Source: Streptomyces sp. GS7
GTDB lineage: Bacteria > Actinomycetota > Actinomycetes > Streptomycetales > Streptomycetaceae
Length of the DNA stretch: 64,000 nucleotides
Reading direction: 5' to 3'
NCBI RefSeq assembly: GCF_009834125.1
Contig: NZ_CP047146.1
Span: 3,651,501-3,715,500, forward strand
The notes beneath the pieces were generated by a model. The model ran no database searches. It saw only the letters and a list, made by a program, of their open reading frames with translations, and was not told where the DNA came from. Each line of letters begins with the position of its first letter. The stretch's first letter is position 1. This document shows positions 1 through 7,421 of this stretch, piece by piece. Made by a program: the position numbers and the translations under genes.

Positions 1-120
1 TTGCCTTCGAGGAGTCGCGTGAAGGCTTCGTGGGGAGTGGGGGACATCGTCTGAGCCATGGCCGCACCTTACGGCCGCGAGAGGGGCCCTGCTCGCACGA
101 CGGGCGGAACGGAAAGGAGA

Positions 121-426
121 CGGAGGCGTGAACGCCGCGTATGACTGGTGGCGTTGAACCACGGCCAGCCGACGCCAGCAGGTCGTGCCCAAGCCGAATC
201 CGGGTTCCTGCGGCAGGAGTTCCCACGCGATCCCCGTCTGACGGACGAACAGGATGCACTGGAACACCAGCCGATCCGGATGCCGCTTGCGCCCGGGGTG
301 GCGGGCCCGACACTCGACGTGGGGCAGCAGTGGCGCGACCACCGCCCACAGCTCATGATGGTCGACTTCCCCTGGTTTCGGCCGCGCCACCCAGCACCCC
401 GGATCGTCAGTCCCGGACTGATCCAA
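121..426 (-). pseudogene. IS5-family transposase N-terminal remnant
   Basis: Translating the minus strand here gives an open stretch that includes ELWAVVAPLLPH, RHPGRKRHPDRLVFQCILFV and ELLPQEPGFGLGTTCWRRL. This is the typical N-terminal (DUF4096-like) part of IS5/IS1182-type transposases of Streptomyces. After CWRRLA the similarity is lost at about position 130. No DDE catalytic domain follows, and there is no convincing start codon or terminal inverted repeat. It is a dead fragment, roughly the first 90 residues of a protein that is usually several times longer. The family assignment is my recognition of the motif order; the truncation is visible directly. Confidence 0.7.
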
Positions 427-463
427 CCGTCTTGAAGATCATTTCGTGAGGAGTCCCAAGCCG

Positions 464-1309
464 TCACAGGGCGTCGGCGAGGCGGTCAACCTGGTCCGGA
501 TCGGCGCCGTAGCAGTAGAGCATGACCTCGTCGGCACCGAGATCGGCGAAGCGGGCGATCGCACCGCGGATCTCGTTGGGCGTGGTGAGCATGCCAGCGG
601 CCATGCGATCCGCCATGCCGGTGAAGGTGTAGTAGGCGTGCATGGCGGCACGGGCGTCGTCGATCACGCTCTGCGGGCCGAGCGCGACGTTGACCTGCGC
701 GACGAAGCGGGGCTCGCCGTCGCGGCCGTACTCCTTCCAGAACCCGCGGACGGTGTCGAACAGGCTGCCGGCCCAGGACGGCGCCGCAGCGGCCAGGAAG
801 CCGTCGCCCCAGCGCGCGACCCGTTCGAGCGCGGCGGGCTTGAAGCCACCGAAGAGCACCTCCGGGCCACCGGAGCGGGCGGGCGCGGGACCGATCGGAC
901 CGACACCATCGCCGTAGGGCTCACCGGACCACAGGCGGCGCATCACCGCCATCTGCTCATCCAGGCGTCGACCTCGGGTGCCCTTGTCGATACCCGTGAC
1001 CTGATGGTCGTCGTCCCGGCCGCCGATGCCCAGGCCGAGGACCAGGCGACCACCGGTCATCCGGTCCAGGGTGGCGGCCTGCTTGGCAAGGAGGGCAGTG
1101 TCGCGTAGCGGGGCGAGCAGTACCTCGGTCTGGATGCGGATGCGGGAGGTGGCACCCGCGAGGAAGGCGAGGGTGACCAGGGGCTCGGGATTGTCATAGA
1201 CGAGCCGGTCGAGCAGGCCCAGTGTGCTGAAGGGCCCGGCGTCGGCGCGCTGGGCCCAGGTGAGCAGGGTGGTCGGGGCGCCGATGGGCAGGCCAATACC
1301 GACGTTCAT
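464..1309 (-). CDS. LLM-class F420-dependent oxidoreductase
   Basis: A 281-residue protein of the luciferase-like monooxygenase fold. The N-terminus MNVGIGLP is the first beta strand. The middle carries the family motif LDRMTGGRLVLGLGIGGR, followed by the usual R-x-D-E-x2-AVMRRLW segment and GPEVLFGG. Members use reduced F420 or FMN to oxidise or reduce small molecules in the cytoplasm; the substrate cannot be read from sequence. The start is the ATG at 1309, preceded by GGAGG about 10 bases upstream; the longer open frame has no ribosome site and an atypical composition. It stands alone between remnants, so context gives no pathway. Confidence 0.85.
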   Translation of the reverse strand: MNVGIGLPIGAPTTLLTWAQRADAGPFSTLGLLDRLVYDNPEPLVTLAFLAGATSRIRIQTEVLLAPLRDTALLAKQAATLDRMTGGRLVLGLGIGGRDDDHQVTGIDKGTRGRRLDEQMAVMRRLWSGEPYGDGVGPIGPAPARSGGPEVLFGGFKPAALERVARWGDGFLAAAAPSWAGSLFDTVRGFWKEYGRDGEPRFVAQVNVALGPQSVIDDARAAMHAYYTFTGMADRMAAGMLTTPNEIRGAIARFADLGADEVMLYCYGADPDQVDRLADAL

Positions 1310-1889
1310 GAAGGAGACCTCCGAAGGGAAGGGTCGACAAAGACTGTTGCCGCCCCTCCGGCACCTCGGCAAGGTGGGACGTTCCCGCTCTGCGGCGTAC
1401 TCCTGGGGGACGTCTCATCGAAGTGATCTCACTGTAGGGCGAGCCGGTTTGGCGGGACAAGCCATTTGGGACAGCCCCTGACTTCCCACAGTCACGGGCA
1501 GGGCTTGGCCCGCCGTCCGAGTAGCCGACGCTGATCCTGGATGGGCTACGCATACCGGCCGGTCTACGCCGAACGCGACGCACGAGGCATCACCGCCCCT
1601 GGCCTCATCCGCCGGGCGCGCACCCTCGTGACGGACGCGTAGCTCGCCGTCTGCGGGACCTTGACGCGCTTGCTGTCGGACGAGGACCGACCGCCTCACG
1701 CCCCTGGCGACGGCCGCACAACGCAGATGCAGTGTCTGGCCGTTCGCGAATCCTGAGCTGTCTGAGAGGGCGCGGTGACGACGAAGGACGAATCGTAGGG
1801 GAACAGGTATGAAGGTGCGGCCGGCAACGACAAAGTTCCCTTCCTCGTATGAGGAAGGGAACTTGCGCGGAGCGTCCGGCAGGCCGTGC
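1310..1889. other. Intergenic stretch without a supported gene
   Basis: No frame here has both a ribosome site and recognisable coding character. A short open stretch on the plus strand, from the ATG at about 1540 to the TAG ending near 1642, could be the tail of a decayed gene, but I do not recognise it. The stretch also holds the hairpin at 1833-1864, listed separately. Confidence 0.5.
1833..1864. repeat. Perfect 14-bp inverted repeat (hairpin)
   Basis: AAGTTCCCTTCCTC is followed by the 4-base spacer GTAT and the exact complement GAGGAAGGGAACTT. The arms are unusually AT-rich for the region. The flanks can extend the pairing imperfectly (AGGTGC on the left, GCACCT on the right). It lies exactly where similarity to the COG4705-type remnant ends, so it may mark a rearrangement joint, a mobile-element end or a transcription terminator. 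Confidence 0.6.
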
Positions 1890-2254
1890 ACCTGCATCCC
1901 CCACCGGTTGGAGCGTCCCCTCCGCCCGGCGCCAGAGGATGAGCACCAGGGCGAGGGGCACGGCGAACGCCATCGCGGAGGCGGCGTGGGCCACGCCGAG
2001 GGCGACGTGCGCGACGTCGGCGGCCATGGTGCCGAACACGCTCACCGTGATCACCGTTGTCCGGTACAGGGCCGGGACGTAGTGGCGGGTCCGGCCTGCG
2101 CGAGCAGCGTGGTGGCCGGCAGCAGGGCGGCCGGGCCAACCGCCGGGATGGGCCCGAGCGTCCGGGCGGGGCAGTCGGAGGTGGTCTCGCCCATGCCGGT
2201 GGTGAGGATCTTGACGACCCAGAACACCGCTGTCACCTGCGGGACCTTGCTCAT
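1890..2254 (-). pseudogene. COG4705-type membrane protein, frameshifted and truncated
   Basis: The minus strand starts with MSKVPQVTAVFWVVKILTTG followed by MGETTSD, which is the characteristic N-terminus of COG4705 repeat-containing membrane proteins of bacteria. After about 55 residues the homologous reading moves to another frame (MITVSVFGTMAADVAHVALG and on to LVLILWRRAEGTLQ), so there is a frameshift near 2050-2080. Similarity stops around 1890, next to a perfect hairpin, whereas intact members have about 250 residues. The family is known to be multi-spanning, with no established reaction that I can name. This copy cannot encode the full product. Confidence 0.7.
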
Positions 2255-2278
2255 GACCGGCCGCGCCCGGTCGGTGGG

Positions 2279-2812
2279 TCAGCCGCCCAGGACGGTGTTG
2301 CCGGTGATCGTGTCGCCGGCCCCGTCGATGGTCACCGCGTGCCGCACGCCGTCGGCGCCCAGGACCACGACCCGCCAGGCCCGGCCACCTCCCTGCTCGG
2401 CGACCGGGCTCAGCGACTCCACCTTGCCGCCGGGCACCGCCGACGAGGCCTTGGCCACCGCGTCGGCCGCGTTGGTCGACGGCAACGGTGCCGGCGCCGC
2501 GTGATCGGCCCGCCCGCTCTCCTGGCGGTCCTCACGGCCGCCCCGGCCGCCCCGGCCGTCGTGCCATCCTCGATCACCCGCAGCCGTCCTACGGTCGTGG
2601 CCGTGGCCCTCCTCGCCCCCGTGGTGGTGGGCCACCGCCGCTGCCGCGCCACCGCCGATCACCAGCACGGCCGCCCCGGCCGCGACCCAGCGCGCCGACC
2701 GGCCGCGCACCCACCGGCCGGCACGGCCCGCAGCCGTACGCGTCCTGCCCGCGCCCGCGGCCTTCGGCTCTTCCTGCGGCAACGTTTCACCCGTTCCCAT
2801 GGGCTCGCTCAT
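2279..2812 (-). CDS. Membrane-anchored protein with C-terminal PepSY-like domain
   Basis: A 177-residue protein. Residues 1-40 are cytoplasmic and basic, and residues 42-60 (WVAAGAAVLVIGGGAAAAVA) form one membrane segment. An external His/Gly/Arg-rich linker follows. The last 65 residues (NAADAVAKASSAVPGGKVES ... WRVVVLGADGVRHAVTIDGA) have the alternating pattern of a PepSY domain, which in other proteins modulates peptidases or sensors. The gene is divergent from the response regulator at 2949, 136 bp away, and such proteins are often targets or accessory sensors of the adjacent two-component system. The ribosome site is weak, so the exact start (2812 or the ATG at 2800) is uncertain. Confidence 0.7.
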   Translation of the reverse strand: MSEPMGTGETLPQEEPKAAGAGRTRTAAGRAGRWVRGRSARWVAAGAAVLVIGGGAAAAVAHHHGGEEGHGHDRRTAAGDRGWHDGRGGRGGREDRQESGRADHAAPAPLPSTNAADAVAKASSAVPGGKVESLSPVAEQGGGRAWRVVVLGADGVRHAVTIDGAGDTITGNTVLGG

Positions 2813-2948
2813 GGCACACCCCGATCCTCGGCAGGCCCGGGCCGTCCCCGGGCAACACCGCCAGGATGTCCGTGCGTTGCTGAAGATCGGCTGAAGACCT
2901 GCAGACTCCTTCAGCTACCTGGTGGGGCGACCTGCGACCCTGGTGGGC

Positions 2949-3626
2949 ATGCGAGTACTGGTGGTGGAGGACGAACGCCGGCTGGCCCTGGCCCTGCGGC
3001 ACGGGCTGACGGCCCAGGGATTCAGAGTCGACGTCGCCCACGACGGCCCCTCCGGCCTGGCCCAGGCCATGGACCACGCCTACGACGTGGTCGTGCTCGA
3101 CGTCATGCTGCCCGGTCTCAACGGCTACCGGGTGTGCTCACGCCTGCGGGCCTGCGGCAGCGATGTCGGCATCCTGATGCTCACCGCCAAGGACGGCGAA
3201 TGGGACGAAGCCGAGGCGCTCGACACCGGCGCCGACGACTACCTGTCCAAACCGTTCTCCTTCGTCGTACTCGTCGCCCGCCTCAAGGCGCTGGCCCGCC
3301 GGATCGGCAGCCGCGCGCCCCGGCGCACCGTCCTGGGCGACCTCGTGGTCGACTCCGCCGCCCGCACCTGTACGCGTGCCGGCACCACGATCCCCCTCAC
3401 CCCCCGCGAATTCGCCATCCTCGACCACCTCGCCCGCCGGGCCGGCGAGGCCGTCTCCAAGCGGGAGATCCTCGACGCCATCTGGGACAACGCCCTCGAC
3501 AGCGACCCCAACACCGTAGAGGTCCACGTCAGCGCCCTACGGCGCAAGATCGACACCCCCTTCGGGCGAGCCGCGGTCCAGACCGTCCGCGGTGCCGGCT
3601 ACCGGCTGGCGGCCGACGGTGGCTGA
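2949..3626 (+). CDS. OmpR-family response regulator
   Basis: A 225-residue two-domain regulator. The receiver has the acidic pocket VVEDE near residues 6-8, the phosphoacceptor Asp51 in VVLDVMLPG and the conserved Lys in YLSKPFS. The winged-helix domain (about residues 125-222) has LTPREFAILDHLAR and VEVHVSALRRKID, as in OmpR/PhoB proteins. I start at ATG 2949, which gives MRVLVVEDE with GGTGGG upstream, rather than the in-frame ATG nine codons earlier. The stop overlaps the kinase start by 8 bases, so the pair is translationally coupled. The likely targets include the divergent PepSY-like gene, an inference from position only. Confidence 0.92.
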   Translation: MRVLVVEDERRLALALRHGLTAQGFRVDVAHDGPSGLAQAMDHAYDVVVLDVMLPGLNGYRVCSRLRACGSDVGILMLTAKDGEWDEAEALDTGADDYLSKPFSFVVLVARLKALARRIGSRAPRRTVLGDLVVDSAARTCTRAGTTIPLTPREFAILDHLARRAGEAVSKREILDAIWDNALDSDPNTVEVHVSALRRKIDTPFGRAAVQTVRGAGYRLAADGG

Positions 3627-5106
3627 CCAGACCCCCACCGGTGCACCCGCCGGCGCCGCACACCGCCGACTGCGCGCGACCGCGCACCGCCACCTGGCCC
3701 GCCACCCCCGCGCCGCAGCCCTCGTCGACCGCCTGACACCACGCTCGGTCCGCGCCCGCACCACCCTTGCCGCCTGCGCCAGCGTCGCCGTCGTCCTCTC
3801 CATCGCCTCGACCGCCGTCGTCCTCCTGCTGCGCGTCAATCTGGAACGCACCGTCGAGGCCGATGCCCGCGAGCAGGCCCAGGCGGTCGCCCGCCTCGCC
3901 ACCGACGGTCACCTCACCAGCCCGCTTCCCCTCGACCACGGCACCGACTTCATCCAGGTCGTCGACGCGAACGGCACGGTGGTCAGTGCCAGCCAGAACC
4001 TCACCGGCCACCCCCCACTCGCCCCCGCCGGCCACCCCAACGGCCACAGAACCTTCAACCTCGACGCCCCGGGCCACGCACACCACAAGCGCGTCACCAG
4101 CGTCGCCACCACCACCCCCACCGGCCCCGTCACCATCTACGTCGGCGCGTCCCTGCGCACCGCCGACGCCGCCGAAGACCTCACCACCGCCGCCCTCGCC
4201 GTACTGAGCACGCTCCTGCTGTTCACCGTCGGCGCCCTCACCTGGCGCGCGACCGGCCGTGCCCTGCGGCCGGTCGAGGCCATCCGCGCCGAGGTCGCCG
4301 CCATCGGAGACCGTGACCTGAACCGCCGCGTTCCCGAGCCCCGCAGCGACGACGAGATCGCCCGTCTCGCCGACACCATGAACGCCATGCTCCAGCGCCT
4401 CGAAGCCGCAGGCACACGGCAGCGCCGCTTCATCGCGGACGCCTCCCACGAACTGCGCAGCCCCCTGACCGTCCTGCGCACCCAGCTCGAAGTCGCCCTC
4501 ACCCACTCCGACCCCGATGTGCACACGGACCTGGTGGCCGGCGCCCTGGAGGACACCGAACGCCTGCAAGCACTCGCCACCGACCTCCTGCTGCTCGCCC
4601 GCCTGGACACCACCGACCACGACTGGCCCTACGAACCCGTCGACCTCGCCGACCTGGTACACACCACAGTCGCGGCGCGCGGCGTCGAACCCCACCCGGT
4701 CGCCGTCCACGCCCCGGCGGCGATCACCGTCCCCGGCAACCCCCTGTGGCTGCGACGGCTGCTGACAAACCTGCTCGACAACGCCCAGCGCCACGCCCGC
4801 AGTTACATCACCGTCCGCCTCACCACCGACCGGGCCTCCGGAGACGCCGTCCTGGAGGTGACCAACGACGGCCCGCCGATCGAGCCCGCCGACCGCGAGA
4901 AGATCTTCGAACGGTTCGCCCGCCTCGACGACGCCCGCAGCCGCGACGACGGCGGCACCGGCCTCGGCCTCCCGATCGCCCGCGACATCGCGGCCATCCA
5001 CAAAGGCACCCTCACCGTCCTCGACACCCCGGGAGCGACCACGTTCCGTACCCGACTGCCCATCCCGCCCGAACCGCCCCAAGACGCACAGGCCGGTCGT
5101 CGGTGA
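3619..5106 (+). CDS. Sensor histidine kinase paired with the regulator at 2949
   Basis: A 495-residue kinase. TM1 is near residues 49-71 and TM2 near 190-212, enclosing an extracytoplasmic sensor region of about 120 residues. A HAMP linker (RALRPVEAIRAEV) follows. The phosphoacceptor is His277 in FIADASHELRSPL. The ATPase domain shows LLTNLLDNAQRHA (N box) and GTGLGLPIARDIA (G box). The start is the GTG inside the last codons of the regulator gene (8-base overlap), giving V-A-D-Q; the earlier ATG would overlap more and lacks a ribosome site. The signal is unknown. The organisation suits a cell-envelope sensor. Confidence 0.92.
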   Translation: MADQTPTGAPAGAAHRRLRATAHRHLARHPRAAALVDRLTPRSVRARTTLAACASVAVVLSIASTAVVLLLRVNLERTVEADAREQAQAVARLATDGHLTSPLPLDHGTDFIQVVDANGTVVSASQNLTGHPPLAPAGHPNGHRTFNLDAPGHAHHKRVTSVATTTPTGPVTIYVGASLRTADAAEDLTTAALAVLSTLLLFTVGALTWRATGRALRPVEAIRAEVAAIGDRDLNRRVPEPRSDDEIARLADTMNAMLQRLEAAGTRQRRFIADASHELRSPLTVLRTQLEVALTHSDPDVHTDLVAGALEDTERLQALATDLLLLARLDTTDHDWPYEPVDLADLVHTTVAARGVEPHPVAVHAPAAITVPGNPLWLRRLLTNLLDNAQRHARSYITVRLTTDRASGDAVLEVTNDGPPIEPADREKIFERFARLDDARSRDDGGTGLGLPIARDIAAIHKGTLTVLDTPGATTFRTRLPIPPEPPQDAQAGRR

Positions 5107-5550
5107 CGCCGGCACATCCCCACAGCCCCAGTGCGGACGCAAGCCGCAGCCGTCACCTGCAAACCGGCATCCCGCCGACGACCAGCTCGTCGACCCTGGC
5201 CCGCCACTGCTCGTGAGCCATCCTTCTCCGCGGCAAACGCGTAGTTCAAGGCCAAGCGGGCGTTACCGCACCAGCGCAACAGCTTCCTCTTCCGCCGCCG
5301 TGGCCAGCCGGCCCGCGCGGCTCCGGTCAGCAGCGCCGCCACAACAGCGCGAGCGAGTGCCAGGCGCTCTCGGCGCGTAAGGCGGGTCCGGGGTATGCAG
5401 GGGGATGGCGAAGGGAACCCCCGGCAGCGGGCCCTGGACCTGTTCGACGCCTTCGGCACCAAGGAGAAGACGCTGCACGCCAATCTGGGCGGAAACGTCT
5501 GGACGAGGACCGGGGTCAGGACGGCCACGGGAACGCGGGCGGGGGCGACG
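5107..5550. other. Intergenic stretch, possible transposase remnant
   Basis: No intact gene is supported between the kinase stop and the secreted protein stop. On the minus strand, about 5213-5290, the peptide LLRWCGNARLALNYAFAAEK resembles the N-terminal part of TnpB (IS200/IS605-type) proteins, where a cysteine-containing Arg-x3-Ala-x-Asn motif is usual. The match is short and the flanks are not coding, so it is offered only as a weak remnant. Confidence 0.3.
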
Positions 5551-6813
5551 TCACTTCAGCGCCGTATTCGCCGCCACCGTCAGGATCGACCGTAGCTGCG
5601 CAATGATGTCCAGCCGGTTCCGCACGAACTGAGGATCCGTGATCTTTCCGGTCGCCGGATCGGTGTTGCCCGCGCCGAACCGGAGCACCGGTGTGTGCAC
5701 GTGCCCGCCTGGCAGCGTGTCGTGGAGGCCCAGCCGGTCGCGCAGCAGGGTCGCGCGGTAGGCGATCTCATTGGAGAGGTAGTTGCCGCCGCCGCCCTCA
5801 CGGGCCGTTGAGCCCGGGGTGGGGCCGTCGGGGCGGACGACGGGTTCGGTGCTCCCTGCCGGGATCTCGGTGACCTCGGTGTGGTCGTAGCCCGGGAACC
5901 GGCCGGTGTGCGCGGTCACGATCGCTTTGGAGGGGAGGGTGGTCGTCGTCCACTGCGGCTGTGTGGCCGGGGCGGCGACCGGGACCGTCCCAGTGCTGCT
6001 GGTGTTGTCGTTGTCGGGGTAGCCGCCGCGCCAGGCCCCGTTCGTCCGCTCGACGTCGAAGCGGCCCACCCGGCCCTGGCTCACCGTCGTGTACAGGTCG
6101 ACCTTCGGCAGGTACGGCGCCAGCGTCCGCTCCACCGTCCCCGCCGCGAAGTCCTGCCAGCGCACCGGGAACGTGACGGCCTCGATGCGGGCCGGACCGG
6201 AGTCGGTCTGGATCACCGTCCCGTCGAGAGCGAGCGCGACGGCCCCGGACGGGTTGGAGATCCTGATGTCCTGGTCCAGTGTGAACGGGTCGAAGCCGGT
6301 GACGAGAATGCGCTTGACGCCCGTGGCGCGCGACGGGTAGCGGATGTCGGTCTGGCCGCGCGAGGTCCGCTCCAACTGGTCGAGCAGGGCCGAACGTTGC
6401 GCGTCACTGAGCCCGAAACGCGGCTCCCACGTGCGCACGTCCCGCGTCATCCCGAGCCGCGCCCAGTACAGCGGCCGGTCGTCGTCCCGGCTGAGGTCGC
6501 CGCCCGCGGGGCCCCGTCCGTGCGCCCGGTCGACGGCGCGCCGCCACAGCGCCGTACCGTCCCGAACGACGATGCCGCGGGCCTGCTCAAAGGAGTGCGT
6601 CCGGGTCAGGTCGCGGACGAAGTCCGGGGCCACGGAGTCGAAACCGGAGCGTCGCAGTATCTCCTGCGGTGCCGCCTTGTCGAGGCGCTGCTCCTCGACG
6701 GTCGGGGCCGGGGCGCCCTGAGCGGCCCGAGCCGCCGCCGTGGTCGCGGGTGCCACCAGCCCCGCCAGCAGGGCCATACCGAGGATGCCGATCCGAACAC
6801 GTAGGGAATTCAA
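5551..6813 (-). CDS. Secreted pyroglutamyl-peptidase-like protein (C15 fold)
   Basis: A 420-residue protein. Starting at the TTG at 6813, which has GGAAGGA just upstream, it begins with a signal peptide (RVRIGILGMALLAGLVAPA ... AAARAAQG). The in-frame ATG further upstream would bury this signal. The C-terminal 250 residues carry RILVTGFDPF and NPSGAVALALDG, the hallmark of pyroglutamyl peptidase I, and the family His in GGHVHTP. At the place of the usual catalytic Cys (family V-C-N) the sequence reads YLSNE, so residue 347 is Ser. The family removes N-terminal pyroglutamate. Activity here is uncertain, and secretion is unusual for classical PGP-I. It is a stand-alone gene. Confidence 0.75.
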   Translation of the reverse strand: MNSLRVRIGILGMALLAGLVAPATTAAARAAQGAPAPTVEEQRLDKAAPQEILRRSGFDSVAPDFVRDLTRTHSFEQARGIVVRDGTALWRRAVDRAHGRGPAGGDLSRDDDRPLYWARLGMTRDVRTWEPRFGLSDAQRSALLDQLERTSRGQTDIRYPSRATGVKRILVTGFDPFTLDQDIRISNPSGAVALALDGTVIQTDSGPARIEAVTFPVRWQDFAAGTVERTLAPYLPKVDLYTTVSQGRVGRFDVERTNGAWRGGYPDNDNTSSTGTVPVAAPATQPQWTTTTLPSKAIVTAHTGRFPGYDHTEVTEIPAGSTEPVVRPDGPTPGSTAREGGGGNYLSNEIAYRATLLRDRLGLHDTLPGGHVHTPVLRFGAGNTDPATGKITDPQFVRNRLDIIAQLRSILTVAANTALK

Positions 6814-7129
6814 GGGGCTTGGGGTCCTTCCGTCGCTGTGGGGGCGCGCGTACTGCCGGACCGCTGCAGTATCGCGTGACGGAAGTGGTCTACGCCATGG
6901 GTGTGGCTCAGGGGCCTCGAACTCATACGGCAACCAGCAGAGATGGCCCGCCTTCACCATCACCATCACCATCACCGGCACCTCGACGGTGAGTTCCGCC
7001 CTTGAACGTCGGCGCTCCAGCGGCGAGGCGGCTCGTGCCGAGGCCGCGGTCGCGCGGCACGAGGACGACGTCCCGGCCGTGCCGGTGGCCGTGGCTCCGG
7101 TCGTGCTGCCCGCGCCCCGCCCGGCCGCG
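6814..7129. other. Intergenic stretch with short CACCAT tandem repeat
   Basis: This holds the upstream region of the secreted protein. At 6955-6979 there is a simple repeat of CACCAT (about four units). I see no convincing gene and no clear promoter. Confidence 0.5.
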
Positions 7130-7350
7130 CGGAGTGACGGCCGAGGTGGTCAACGCCCACGGGCAGGTCATCGGGCAGGCCCACGCCGAACCCGGACGGC
7201 CCCCAGGAGCGGACAGGGCCGCCGAGGCGCTGACCGCGGTCGCCGCCCGGCTCCGGTCACAGTGCGCGGGCGGACTCCGGAGCGCGGTGGTCAGCGCCGC
7301 CGACCCCGTGGACCGCACCACCGGTCGGCTCGTCCAACCGCGTCGACCGC
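7130..7350 (+). pseudogene. ROK-family regulator/kinase fragment
   Basis: The plus-strand frame reads RGVTAEVVNAHGQVIGQAHA, then EALTAVAARLRSQ and AVVSAADPVDRTTGRLVQ. This order is typical of the sugar-kinase-like part of Streptomyces ROK regulators, where A-A-D-P-V-D-R-x-T-G-R-L is well conserved. There is no HTH domain before it, no start codon with a ribosome site, and after GRLVQ the frame diverges. It is truncated on both sides. Similarity is judged by eye. Confidence 0.6.
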
Positions 7351-7421
7351 CATCGATGCCGCGGCCCTGCGGTCGGCGACCGCAGGCGACGACGAGCCGG
7401 CGCACCGGAGACGGGCGGGAG

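Noticed and set aside
446..1108. Long open frames opposite the oxidoreductase and most other genes
   Set aside because: In DNA this GC-rich, antisense frames stay open by codon bias. They lack ribosome sites and family motifs, so they are shadows.
6955..6979. CACCAT repeats that could read as a run of histidines
   Set aside because: They lie in non-coding DNA upstream of a minus-strand gene. The frame has no start or ribosome site, so this is a simple sequence repeat.
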